Below the pieces are notes generated by a model. The model was not told the DNA's origin and did no database searches. It was given only the letters and a program-made list of their open reading frames with translations. Positions 54,075-64,000 of a DNA stretch of 64,000 nt are shown here, piece by piece (the stretch's first letter is position 1; every line of letters begins with the position of its first letter). The translations under genes and the position numbers were made by a program. The DNA is from Yponomeuta sedellus (Eukaryota > Arthropoda > Insecta > Lepidoptera > Yponomeutidae), in NCBI GenBank assembly GCA_934045075.1, contig OW203732.1, positions 7,279,001 to 7,343,000 on the forward strand, given 5' to 3'.

Positions 54075-54356
54075 AAAATTGTCCTTAGCACGGGTTAGTG
54101 CATTAAAAATAATATAATCATGTGGGTACAGCGATATCATACCGATGTAAAAAAAACCTAACAGCAAAGTAGGTACTCTGGGCTGCAAGTGATGCAAATT
54201 ACTTCAGCCAGATGACGCTGCCTGTACGTAATACAGAGAATATTGTAAAGAGGTTCGAAATTTCACTGATGCCGATGAGTCGCCCATTAGCTCAGTTAAA
54301 AAGAGCGCTGGCACGGATAGCCAGAGGTTGCGGGTTCGAATACCGGCATGGGTGGA
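54075..54356 (+). mobile_element. SINE-A copy with tail before body
   Basis: Starts TTAAAATTGTCCTTAGCACG, GGTTAGTGCATTAAAAATAA, then ATCATGTGGGTACAGCGATA, body, tRNA-like head (54289-54353). This is the same tail-body-head order as the 308-bp tandem units at 14-15 kb, so it may be a dimer remnant. Confidence 0.85.
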
Positions 54357-56592
54357 TTTTTTCTTTTACCCGTGTTAAATACTCTACTATCCATTGCGAA
54401 TATGAGGAAAGTAAAAACTCATTTTGAATATTCAAATCTTAGCATAAAAGATTATTACATATATTTTTAATTCCGTCACAGATACTGTAACAGATAGATA
54501 GTACTGCCAATTTACGCCGACGTTTTGAATTTTAAATATGGAACTCACCGCGTAATTTTTGCGGCTTATTCCGCTCAAAAAAGTTTGCGCTAAGTTCACA
54601 CTGGCTGTTTAGAAACTCAAATGGCCGCAGCATTTTTTTTTAATTAGTTTTTTTTAAAAAGCCTATTTATTACATAAAACTCTTCACAGCTGACAGTAGT
54701 TCTGTTTAAAGTCCATTCCGGCCCTTAGGTGGGAAGTAATTTGTTTGAGTTTTTCCCTCCCCATGGAGGGAAGGAGCATTTTTCACCCAAAAGATCAAAA
54801 CAACACTACTTTCAAAGTATAAGAAATTAAAAAATAGTTGTCTTAGTGGTTAAGATTTTTGACATAAGCACCCTCCAAAGGGTTAAGACTACAATCATGT
54901 AACCCTAAAATAAGGTAAAAGTGATATTATGGGACAGACCCACTAGAGGCATGTCATTGCAGCATTATTAAAATTGTTCACGGTACCCAAAAGTTGGGAG
55001 CTGTAAGTTTTTGTCGTTAATTTAAATACCGCAGGCCGATATTAAATTTTTCAATAATATCCATTGTATTTGTTCTTCAGGCAAAGGTTGAAGTGAGATT
55101 AATTTCGTTGAATTTATTCATTGAAGGTTCTTGCATCGTTGCGACAGTTACAGGCCGCGTTTTCGCTTATTCGAATTATAATAATGACCATTTATCACCG
55201 TCACAGCCGATAATTAATTAATTAATAATGAACTGAGTCAATGATATTGTATATTGATCATATAAGGGTAAATGAGTGTCAATAACATAGTATATTTCAT
55301 TACAAGTGCGGAAAGTCGTTGTCATTGTCATTGCAATGAGTTCCGACAAATGTCTACCCGAGCCGAGGCGCAGCCAAAGGCGAGGGTTGACAGTCGGAAC
55401 AAGTTGCAATGACGGTTCCGCACGTGTACTGAACGACTATTTTTAATACATTTCCGAAAAAATAAGCAATTTAATAAAGAAACATTATTTAGAAAATGGC
55501 GCCAACCGTAAAAAAATATAAGCAGAGATTTTTTTTCTTCACTCATTCTTGTTTGCAAAGGGAACTATGCCCATACAGCCAAGTCTTCCGTAGATTTTTT
55601 TTATTGATATGAAATGAAAATGAAATTTTATGAAATGAAATGAAACCTATGACCTAACTTAACTCATTCAATCAAATCATTAAATCTGTTATTGAAACAA
55701 ATTAGTAGCTCATAAAAACTTCTATGATTTTTTTTTTAGTAAAAACTTCATGGTTGGTTTTTCTTTTAATAGACATTATTTTGACAGCGGGGAAAGAAAA
55801 GGCACGAGTGCGGTAAAGGTAAAAAAAAAGCACGAGTGTGTAATAGCCCACATCCTGCACGCTATACGTCCCTGTAATACGCCACTTTTTGAGCAACTGT
55901 ATTAAGATAACTTGACAGAAGATGTTCAGAGTGGAGTTTTTACCCCGCTGCCTTTTTCTTAATTACACTATGGATAGAAGGCAGCGGCTTACATTTTACA
56001 TTGACATTCAGCAAACAGAACGTAAATTCTTTACGTGGAAATAAAATTTAATTCATTGACTCCTTTCACAGAATTACACAGAATCGCACATTTTAGACGG
56101 AAGAAATCCACATGTTGCTTATGCAAAGTACGGTATGCACTAACGTGAGGAGAGAACACGGGTACAAGCGCTGGTGTGCTGTCAATTGTTTATTATCGAC
56201 TTACCTCCTAAGAGCGACGTTTGTGCGGAATTTAGTACCTATTCGAAATTAAACCCAGCAAAGCGTATTTTCGAAAACCAAAAGTCCTCTAGGAACTGAG
56301 CATAGCTCTGGTGATACATACAATTAGAATTATAAGACTTATATCGACGTTAAACTATACTAAGGGCCCACTAAAAAAATGCATTGGTCGCATCGAAATA
56401 ATTGTCAAGCAGCCATTAAAACGGGCCAAGGGCCAGTTTCTGAATTGAGAATTTAAGTATCGTTCTATCACTCTCTTAATTGAGACTAAGTAAATACTTA
56501 AGTATCGTTCTAACACTCTCTTAGCTGAGAAATTCGAAGAGACAGCACTACAGTTAAGTATAGTTACTTAGCGAAATTCTCAATTCAGAAAC
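54357..56592. other. Mostly unassigned
   Basis: 55310-55440 has GTGCGGAAAGTCGTTGTCAT and CCCGAGCCGAGGCGCAG patterns typical of short inverted-repeat elements, but I could not set ends. 55310 and 55425 carry GTGCGGAA and TTCCGCAC in opposite directions. The rest is unrecognised. Confidence 0.35.
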
Positions 56593-56594
56593 TT

Positions 56595-56680
56595 GCCAGG
56601 AGTATGGCCTAACCTTCCTGCGATGCAGGAAGAGACCCGTGCCCCAGCAGTGGGGACATACAAGGGTTGATAACGAATGC
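56595..56680 (+). mobile_element. 5S-rRNA-derived SINE, tail fragment
   Basis: GGAGTATGGCCTAACCTTCC, TGCGATGCAGGAAGAGACCC, CAGCAGTGGGGACATACAAG. Confidence 0.75.
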
Positions 56681-56783
56681 ATTTTTTATTGAATTATGCT
56701 GTAATTAATTACTTTATATAATTCTTACTTAGTCCCGGATTTATTAACTTGATTTTTTGTTTTCAAAAACATACGTAGTCCTA

Positions 56784-56991
56784 AAAACCTATTTAAAGGC
56801 TAAGAATTCCACCCATGCCGGGATTCGAACCCGCGACCTCTGGCTATCCGTGCCAGCGCTCTATAGCCATACGGATACGGATATGGATAGCCAGAGGTCG
56901 CGGGTTCGAATCCCGGCATGGGTGGAATTTTTAGCCTCTATTTTAAAATTGTCCTTAGCACGGGTTAGTGCATTAAAAATAAAAATAATAT
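56784..56991 (+). mobile_element. SINE-A fold-back copy with 13-bp target duplication
   Basis: Left part is antisense (AAAACCTATTTAAAGGC, CACCCATGCCGGGATTCGAA, GCTATCCGTGCCAGCGCTCT). The junction is near 56863. The right part is sense (GATAGCCAGAGGTCGCGGG, TTTTTAGCCTCTATTTTA, GTCCTTAGCACGGGTTAGTG, CATTAAAAATA). Duplication ATACGTAGTCCTA at 56771-56783 and 56992-57004. Confidence 0.93.
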
Positions 56992-57049
56992 ATACGTAGT
57001 CCTACCAAAATTAGCTAAATCGTTACTTAACACGTATTTGGACCAACTA

Positions 57050-57190
57050 TTCTCCTCACTTTTCTTTCCAACAACTATCCATCATCTGGAAGAAATTGCT
57101 GTAAGCAATAAGGGTGCTAATAGAACTGTATCTTTGTAAATATTTTATGTTTGTTTATCCTGGTTTATAATAAAGAATATTCCTATGTTA
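57050..57190 (+). mobile_element. LINE 3' end fragment
   Basis: CATCATCTGGAAGAAATTGC, AGCAATAAGGGTGCTAATAG, GTTTATAATAAAGAATATTC. Confidence 0.65.
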
Positions 57191-57344
57191 TCCAGTCTCT
57201 GAATAATAATTAAAAAAAATATCATTGATACTACAACTAGCAACCTCTGATAAAAAACATTTTCTAAGAGGTGAGCGATTAAAGAGTTTTAAGGCACAGA
57301 ACCGCAGTACAGGCTCTTAAAATGAATCCATAAAATGGTATGTA

Positions 57345-57650
57345 TTTAAAAACCTATTTAGAGGCTAAAAATTTCACCCATGCCGGGATTCGAACCCGCA
57401 ACCTCTGGCTATCCGTACCAGCGCTCTACCAATTGAGCCAATGGGCGACTCACGGCATCAGTGAAATTTCGAACCTCTTTACAATATTCTCTGTATTACG
57501 TACAGGCAGCGACATCTGACTTAAGCAAATTGCATTACTTACAGCCCCGACTACCTACTTTGCAGTTAGGTTTAACATCGGAACGATATCACTATACCTA
57601 CATGATTTTTTCCTCAGCACGGGTTAGTGCATTAAAAATAAAAATAGTGT
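57345..57650 (-). mobile_element. SINE-A, 5'-inverted copy with 12-bp target duplication
   Basis: 57345-57605 is antisense and almost full-length: pre-tail, tRNA-like head (57375-57445), body to CTACATGATT. 57606-57650 is the sense tail (CAGCACGGGTTAGTGCATTA). Duplication AAATGGTATGTA at 57333-57344 and 57651-57662. Confidence 0.93.
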
Positions 57651-57966
57651 AAATGGTATGTAGTCAACTTTTTTTTTAGAGGCATTTTTAGAGAAGCCGT
57701 TTAATCATTGATGTATTATTATTGTGTATGTTTGAAAACGTATAACTACAAACCGCATACGTATAAATGAATTGCGTGAATTTGTGTGTATTTCTTCACT
57801 TGTAAGCGTAATTTTCTCTGAAACATTCTGTCTTCACGCAACATATCAATGGGATCTGCGCTGGCTGCCAAAACACAAGCTCTTGCTCAGTTCAAAATCA
57901 GATGTTAGTACGTAAATTAAGCCAAGTCTAGTAGTAGCAACATTAATTTGTTACGAGTTAACTTAA

Positions 57967-58335
57967 GCGCTCGTGGCCTAGGCGAACCGAGTGATTGGAA
58001 TCAATCACTTGGTTAAGCAACAACAGGCGCGGTCAGGTACGGGATGGGTGAGCGTCCCTTGACTACCGCTAGTGGCATTTTTCCAAAATTGCTTCCGTGC
58101 TTCGCAAGGCACGTTAAGCCGTTGTTGCCGGCTGTCATGTAATGGAAGTCGTTGAGCCATATCGGAGGCCTTATGGGCGGCTTGATAACTTCTGACAGTA
58201 AGGCCCGCCACTGTCTTATAATAAGTGATAATCCTCCACCAACCCGGACTTGGCACCCGTGGTGGAGTATGGCCTAACCTTCCTGCGATGCGGGAAGAGA
58301 CCCCTGCCCCAGCAGTGGGGACATACAAGGGATAA
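57967..58335 (+). mobile_element. 5S-rRNA-derived SINE (subfamily 1), full-length
   Basis: AAGCGCTCGTGGCCTAGGCG, TTAAGCAACAACAGGCGCGG, GGATGGGTGAGCG, body, CAGCAGTGGGGACATACAAG. One GGGTGAGCG substitution in the 5S-like C box. Confidence 0.88.
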
Positions 58336-58559
58336 TGAGATAACTTAAAAGCAGCTTATGAGCCAAATATATATTATCTTAACTAAACCCGACACGGATC
58401 GTCGTCCGCTAATGTAACTACGGCATGAGTGTAAGTTTTAATGTAAGGACCTCGTGAAAAGTTTTGGAACACTGGAGCTTCAGAGTTCATAGCTAAATTA
58501 CTGAATCCATATGAAGTGCCGTTTTGACGATGTTGACTCACAACAGGTGCATCGCAACA

Positions 58560-58690
58560 TCAAGTACGAGCGGGGTAATGACCCGCTGCTAGCGTCATTG
58601 GAACTTTTAGGTCGGGTGTGTCCCGGGGCGGTATTTTTGATTAATCTAGAATCTTAGTTTTACGTTATTTATTGTACTACTTTGTACGAC
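58560..58690 (+). pseudogene. LINE-type polyprotein 3' end, eroded
   Basis: ATCAAGTACGAGCGGGGTAA, TTTAGGTCGGGTGTGTCCCG, GGGCGGTATTTTTGATTAAT, parallel to 10830-10900. Confidence 0.45.
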
Positions 58691-58854
58691 GAAGCTTTCT
58701 GGCATTACTATATTTTTTTGTTATTCCCTTTTCTATGCTCGTAATAAATTATTTCAAAGATGAGCTAGTGGAGAACTCGAGGCTAATCAAAGAAACTTTA
58801 CGAAGTATAATATGTCGCGCTTTAAAACCCTTCGAAGCATGATGTGGGAAACGC

Positions 58855-59835
58855 GAATTGAGCACCACACTCAGCATGTAGAAATCGCATAATAAACAAT
58901 ACGCTGAATGTGCAATACGCAGAATGAGCACAACACGCAAAATGAGTATACCGCAAAATAAACAAGTAAGTCTGTATTTTTCCCTTTGGAGCATAATGTA
59001 GAAAACGCAAAATAAAGAAGAATAAAGAACAAAAAAGGTTTATTGCCAAAAGTTACAACGATAAGCATAATCTTACAGCTAATGAATGCTAAATGAATGA
59101 ATGAATGAACGAACGAACGAACGAACGAACGAACGAACGAACGAACGAACGAACGAACGAACGAACGAACGAACGAACGAACGAACGAACGAACGAACGA
59201 ACGAACGAACGAACGAACGAACGAACGAACGACCGACCGACCGACCGACCGACCGACCGACCGACCGACCGACCGACCGACCGACCGACCGACCGACCGA
59301 CCGACCGACCGACCGACCGACCGACCGACCGACCGACCGACCGACCGACCGACCGAACGAACGAACGAACGAACGAACGAACGAACGAACGAACGAACGA
59401 ACGAACGAACGAACGAACGAACGAACGAACGAACGAACGAACGAACGAACGAACGAACGAACGAACGAACGAACGAACGAACGAACGAACGAACGAACGA
59501 ACGAACGAACGAACGAACGAACGAACGAACGAACGAACGAACGAACGAACGAACGAACGAACGAACGAACGAACGAACGAACGAACGAACGAACGAACGA
59601 ACGAACGAACGAACGAACGAACGAACGAACGAACGAACGAACGAACGAACGAACGAACGAACGAACGAACGAACGAACGAACGAACGAACGAACGAATGA
59701 ATGAATGCTAAATGAGCACCACACGCAAAATGTAAAAATTGCACTATGAACAATACTCAGAATATGCAACACGCAGAATGAGCTCAACTCGCAAAATGAG
59801 TAATACTCAAAATGAACAAGTAGGTAAGCCTGAAT
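58855..59835. repeat. Duplicated flanks around a compound microsatellite
   Basis: 58855-58975 and 59706-59835 share the order GAGCACCACAC, ATGTA-AAAT, AACAATAC, GCAGAATGAGC, CGCAAAATGAGTA, AACAAGTA. They form an imperfect direct repeat of about 125 bp on the two sides of the 59101-59703 tetranucleotide block. Confidence 0.75.
59101..59703. repeat. Compound (GAAC)n-(GACC)n-(GAAC)n microsatellite
   Basis: About 31 GAAC, then about 31 GACC (59231-59354), then about 85 GAAC units, with ATGA units at both edges. Blocks are pure, with one-step transitions. The long frames on both strands (TNER, SFVR, PTDR repeats) are artefacts. Confidence 0.97.
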
Positions 59836-59965
59836 ACCGTAAGAACTAAAAGTCGATTTAAAATTTAAGTAGGTCCTCGTAACTCTTCGTAGTATATGAA
59901 GCAATTGTATATTTGAATTACGAGTATCTTAAGAATTATATTTTCATGTACCCACCCTTTTATTC

Positions 59966-60175
59966 GACATCTGTGGCGCAGCGGTAGCGCATCTGCCTAC
60001 CACGCAAGAGGTCCCGGGTTCGAACCCCGGCTGGGGAATAATAAAAAAAAAACCAGGTCTTGGATGTTTGCATGTTTGTGGTACCTATCGTTGTTTCTGG
60101 TTCCCACGACAAAGGGTATCCAGACCCAGTGTGGGGCCAGAAGCAATGTACCTGTATGTAAATGTTAATGTTATT
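59966..60175 (+). mobile_element. SINE-D, full-length copy
   Basis: Head GACATCTGTGGCGCAGCGGT, AGCGCATCTGCCTACCACGC, AAGAGGTCCCGGGTTCGAAC, CCCGGCTGGGG. It resembles a glycine tRNA (loop CTACCAC), but the anticodon stem has a mismatch. Body: CAGGTCTTGGATGTTTGCAT, TTTCTGGTTCCCACGAC, GTGTGGGGCCAGAAGCAATG, end GTATGTAAATGTTAATGTTA. Confidence 0.85.
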
Positions 60176-60338
60176 AAAACCTTTATAAGGAACTTAATTC
60201 TATTTTTTTCTAAGTTCTTATGGTATACATACTTTCCCACTTTTACCTAATTTTGAAGCATTTCAATTTTAATTAATAAAAAATTCATATTTTCGGAATG
60301 TTAACAAGTATTTTAAAGGTCTTGAATGAAATCTTGTT

Positions 60339-60516
60339 AAAAACCTATTTAGAGGCTAAAAATTCCACCCATGCCGGGATTCGAACCCGCGACCTCGGGC
60401 TCCGTGCCAGCGCTCTTTCCAACTGAGCTAATGGGCAACTCACCGGCATCAGTGAAATTTCGAACCTCTTTACAATCACGGACATCCGTGTTTATAATAT
60501 TCTCTGTATGTACAGA
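60339..60516 (-). mobile_element. SINE-A, short form with about 10-bp target duplication
   Basis: Antisense throughout: AAAAACCTATTTAGAGGC, tRNA-like head (60368-60437), GGCATCAGTGAAATTTCG, a small insertion and hairpin (CACGGACATCCGTG), TATTCTCTGTATGTACA. Flanked by AAATCTTGTT at 60329-60338 and 60517-60526. Its 3' end is the same pre-tail point as 49872. Confidence 0.88.
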
Positions 60517-60526
60517 AAATCTTGTT

Positions 60527-60960
60527 CACAAAATTGTGTTTACTTTACGGACACTACCAATGTCGCAGCCTACGGTAATTCGTTGTCCATTTTATCCACT
60601 TAATACCAAAACTACTGGTATGCGGATATTGTCGCTTGAAGAAACCTTCTAAAAGGTCTTTCAGTTACATTACACGCTACGTTACTTTATATTGTCTTTA
60701 TGGTCCTTATCACCAAAGAGTATACAATTTTATGTGACTGAAATAGGGTTAGCTATACAGAGTTAAATATAGGAATTTCGCTCCAAATGTCTCTCACGAT
60801 CCCTTGCCACCCACATTCACTGACCTTCTGCCAACTCGACGATATCGTCCGACCATCGAGGACGAGCAAGCAATCTATATATCGAGCAGTGCAAGATATA
60901 TAGATAGATAGACAGAAAACACTTTACTACACAATCAGAAAATAGTAGATTATGCATTAA
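60527..60960. other. Unassigned stretch
   Basis: CGACGATATCGTCCGACCAT at about 60838 may be a last scrap of an RTE C-terminus. Confidence 0.35.
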
Positions 60961-60961
60961 G

Positions 60962-61147
60962 GGAATAAAACCATGTATTACGTCATGGGCGGTATATTGA
61001 ACCCTGAGCGGAGCGAAGGACTCCGAGTTAACTCCCGAGCGCAGCGAGGGAGTTAAATTTTAACTCCTGAGCGAAGCGAGGGAGTTATGTAGAGTCCTGA
61101 GTGAAGCCAGGGGTTCATACCGCCCGAGACTAAGACATGTTTTATTC
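60962..61147. mobile_element. Nested palindromic element, GAGCGAAGCGAGGG motifs
   Basis: Outer arms GGAATAAAACCATGTATTAC ... GGGCGGTAT are mirrored by ATACCGCCCGAGACTAAGAC ATGTTTTATTCC. Inner arms carry three imperfect GAGCG(A/C)AGCGAGGGAGTT copies meeting at TTAAATTTTAA (61051-61062). Arms of about 88 bp, imperfect. Confidence 0.7.
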
Positions 61148-61586
61148 CAGAGGTGAATACTCTACTTTTCACACCATCTGGGAGACAATAAAATTTTTCT
61201 TTTTTTTATTGGTGTTTCGCGCGGTCACACGACACAGTAGTTCAGAAAAAAAAGAAAAAAGGGGTGAGTTTCGAACAACAATTCGAATTTCGAATTGCAA
61301 TGCGAGGCTTCTTCATAGTTTTCATGCGAATTTTGACATTCTAAATTCAAATCACTTTATTCCCTAGGGAAATTCTTCATTATTATTGCCCTCGAGAGAC
61401 AAGGCTATGCTTTACGATGATATTTGACGGTACGTAATAAGGCATTGTCGAGCAGGAGGTGTGAAAACAGTATTACAATCATTCTACGACTATTCTATCC
61501 ACTGACTCTTACACTTTGTTATTGTCTTGATACACTTGCTGTTGTTCTACCATGCCAGCAGTAGTCAGCGATGGGCTGATGATGAT
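61148..61586. other. Unassigned stretch
   Basis: Nothing recognised except GATGATGATAATGA at about 61576, a possible 5S-SINE tail scrap after CAGTAGTCAGCGATGGGC. Confidence 0.35.
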
Positions 61587-61599
61587 AATGATTTCATAA

Positions 61600-61796
61600 T
61601 TATACTATTTTTATTTTTAATGCACTAACCCGTGCTAAGGACAAATTTAAAAACCTATTTAGATGCTAAAAATTTCACCCATGCCGGGATTCGAACCCGA
61701 TTGAGCTCAATTGGTAGAGCGCTGGCACGGATAGCCAGAGGTTGCGGGTTCAAATCCCGACATGGGTGAAATTTTTAGCCTCTAAATAGGTTTTTA
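61600..61796 (-). mobile_element. SINE-A fold-back copy with 13-bp target duplication
   Basis: Left part is the antisense full tail (ATACTATTTTTATTTTTAAT, GCACTAACCCGTGCTAAGGA), then pre-tail and T-arm to GAACCCGA. From 61701 it is sense (TTGAGCTCAATTGGTAGAGC ... GGTTGCGGGTTC ... TTTTTAGCCTCTAAATAGG), ending GGTTTTTA. Duplication AATGATTTCATAA at 61587-61599 and 61797-61809. Confidence 0.93.
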
Positions 61797-61809
61797 AATG
61801 ATTTCATAA

Positions 61810-63860
61810 ATTGAAAATTCAAATTGAAATTGAATGAAACTGACAAATGTTTATTTATCCCTCACAGATCAGAGAACATAATTATGAATACTAAAACAAA
61901 AAAAATTGAGACAAATATTGTGATTAAAAAGGATAGGGCTCAGCCTAGTGATGTGAGTGCATGCATCATGCAGCGCTGATTTTCAGCCCGTCCTTGTTCT
62001 CACTGAATTAAATATAATAAAAGTTTGCGGATTTTAAAAAGAGAACACCGCAGTTGTAATCAAAGAAAAATCTGTTAGGCATTATTTACCAACATCCACC
62101 GACCATAAAAATAGTTTCAACCAAGGATCGGATTATGAAAATTTAGGTTAGCGATAGGGGTGGTGAAATTTCGCCCCAACGCAGTTTCGCTGGAATAAAA
62201 AATAGAGTCGGCCTACCATTAAATACCTATCAATGACTTTTCGCAGTAGTGACGCTATAATGTAAGTAGTGAGGGAAAAAAATCATTTACATATTCCGCG
62301 TATCGGGTGGAATTTCTTTTTCATGGCCTCATTTGGCAACTCCACGCATGTAGCTCGTAAAAGTTCCAATGGGTATATCCAGGCGCTCTCTGACACTCGA
62401 GTGAAGCGGTGAGCGCTTCTACTCTTCAGAACTAGATTCTTTTCATTTGTTTCTCTCTAACTTAGCAAATAAACATATCTTTACAATTATCTTTAAAAGT
62501 TTCGTAAACACCACGAGATTATTAAGTATTTGTTTTCAAAAATGAAAAAGAAACCTTATGGGAAGGAAATTTACCGAAGATGATGAGGTCAAGGAGGCAA
62601 TTTCAAGCTATTTGGAAGGCAAGGAGAAGATGTATTTTATGATGGTATAGAAAAGCTAATTTCACGTTGAAAAAGTGTGATCTTAAGGGCGACAATATAG
62701 AGAAGGATAAATAAAGTGCAGTCGATAACATACTTGCAATATGCTTATTCCGCAAACTTGTGGACCTCCCCTCTAACATGTTACTTAATTTCGAAATCGT
62801 AAGTTTTTGTCGAAAGAGTCCGACCAGCGCCTTGTTTGTGTAACTTTTTACCTTTATATTTGCGTGCAAAAACGAAATAATCAATGGTCGCTGTCGCATA
62901 ATTATGTGGCTCAATGTCACTGTCACGTATCAGATATCCATTGAAATGCGGTTTCCACTATGTATGATACATTTTACGCTTCATATCTATGCGACAGGAG
63001 TAAGTATACATTTCGCTCTCGTATACAGTTATATAAGTGAAAAGTTACATAATCACGGCGCAGGTTTCGCTTTCATTTAAAGACGTAAATCTTCGTGATT
63101 ATCGTATCACGTGTCGTAATCTTCTGACAAAAATTAAAGCAAGTGATTCCGGAATTATTGTTTAATTTACAAACATACATGAAACAATTAATTAATATGC
63201 AGTATTGCTTGCTTATAAAAATAAGATAATGTCTTTGTAAAGCATATTCGTAATATGCTTTACATGTAACATTAAATGAACTAGTGTCAACCCGTGTCCC
63301 ATCGACGTGGGATCCCTCGAATTACCTCGTATTACCCTGTATTTTACAATAGCGCAAATAAATCTTCAAGCCCACAAAGTGCCTAAAACTCAGGCACTTA
63401 GGTTTTCTCATGATATATTCTTTGATCGTTACCAAGTGGTATTGCTTCTACAATTTCAGCTTCAGGTATATTATATTTGTATTGTATGTACCTACTGTAA
63501 GCGAGTGTCCTCAGCGCTGAAAGGTATAGGGGTGTTGTTTATTTAAGCAATGACTGTGCTTTATACAACAGGGCTGTCATTCTGGACGGTATCAGCAATG
63601 TCGTAACCCCTCGCGCCGAGCCGATGTATGAAGTTGCAAAATATTACAACTCGAGTTAGATACTAGAACTCTGTATGCAATATTTTGGCTGGAAAGTAGC
63701 AACAATGCCCGTATAAACTTTTCGCTTGTCATCAACCTAAGTTGTTAACTAAATAAAACCTGGATACTGTTTCTTGAGTATCAATAAGAGGTGGCGTAAC
63801 TATAGGGTGGCAGGGCTGGCCTAATGCCACGGGTCCCCAACTCGATGGGGGCCCCACTTA
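61810..63860. other. Unassigned stretch
   Basis: Contains only GAAAGAGTCCGACC at 62812 (motif shared with 2930, 24972, 28966). Frames of 107 aa (62603-62926, minus) and 79 aa (63307-63546) have no known domain. Confidence 0.4.
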
Positions 63861-63864
63861 GCGC

Positions 63865-64000
63865 TGAGGTACGCTAACACCTCAGACACTAGGGTTTCCT
63901 TACGATGTTTTCCTTCACCGTCAGAGAGTAGTATTGCTACTATAATTTCACAAATGTACAAAACTTAGAAAACGACTTCCCGATTGAGAAGCCGGCGTTC
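63865..64000 (-). mobile_element. SINE-E copy, cut by window end
   Basis: GAGGTACGCTAACACCTCAG, GTTTCCTTACGATGTTTTCC, TTCACCGTCAGAGAGTAG, then the head TTCCCGATTGAGAAGCCGGC reaching the last base. Confidence 0.7.

Noticed and set aside
59079..59904. Frames up to 271 aa with RSFV/TNER repeats
   Set aside because: Artefact of a stop-free tetranucleotide array. The same length is open on both strands.

Overview
The window is repeat-dominated insect nuclear DNA, most likely from a moth or butterfly. The basis is its interspersed repeats rather than any host gene. It holds tRNA-derived and 5S-rRNA-derived SINEs, RTE-type and CR1/Jockey-type LINE pieces with lepidopteran-looking tails (for example AATAAAGAATATTC, and a GTGAAGGAAAACATCGTGAG core), and many short inverted-repeat elements. 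I found no convincing single-copy host gene, no rRNA gene and no functional tRNA gene. All long open frames are transposon proteins, and many others are artefacts of microsatellites.

Layout. 0-5.5 kb: a 228-bp TATAA microsatellite on a LINE tail, hairpin repeats, a 5S-type SINE. 5.5-9.9 kb (minus strand): a 5'-truncated LINE whose ORF2 (977 aa, endonuclease plus reverse transcriptase) is intact. 10-18 kb: LINE C-terminal scraps, inverted-repeat elements and a 1.4-kb palindromic array of a tRNA-like SINE (here SINE-A). 18-31 kb: nested repeats, a CATA microsatellite, and a 0.5-0.7 kb repeat present in opposite orientations near 24.5 and 29 kb with a fold-back 40-bp minisatellite. 31.8-32.8 kb: a palindrome with about 480-bp arms centred in SINE-A. 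36-43 kb: a hAT-like element and a deleted piggyBac-like element with recognisable ends. 43.5-47.7 kb (plus strand): a second LINE with an intact ORF1 (PHD-like finger, coiled coils, SGNH-like C-terminus) and a broken ORF2. 48-64 kb: dense SINE insertions, a 600-bp compound tetranucleotide repeat, and more inverted SINE-A copies.

The most unusual observation concerns SINE-A. At least four insertions (14.1, 56.8, 57.3, 61.6 kb) have their 5' part inverted relative to the 3' tail. All start at nearly the same internal tail position and are flanked by 12-13 bp direct repeats. This looks like recurrent twin priming at one internal U-rich site by the LINE machinery, or a SINE subfamily that now propagates as a fold-back. 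LINEs here supply the enzymes and SINEs, tails and microsatellites are their by-products; the DNA transposons are non-autonomous remnants. Coordinates of degenerate repeats are approximate (about 5-20 bp) because they were read by eye.
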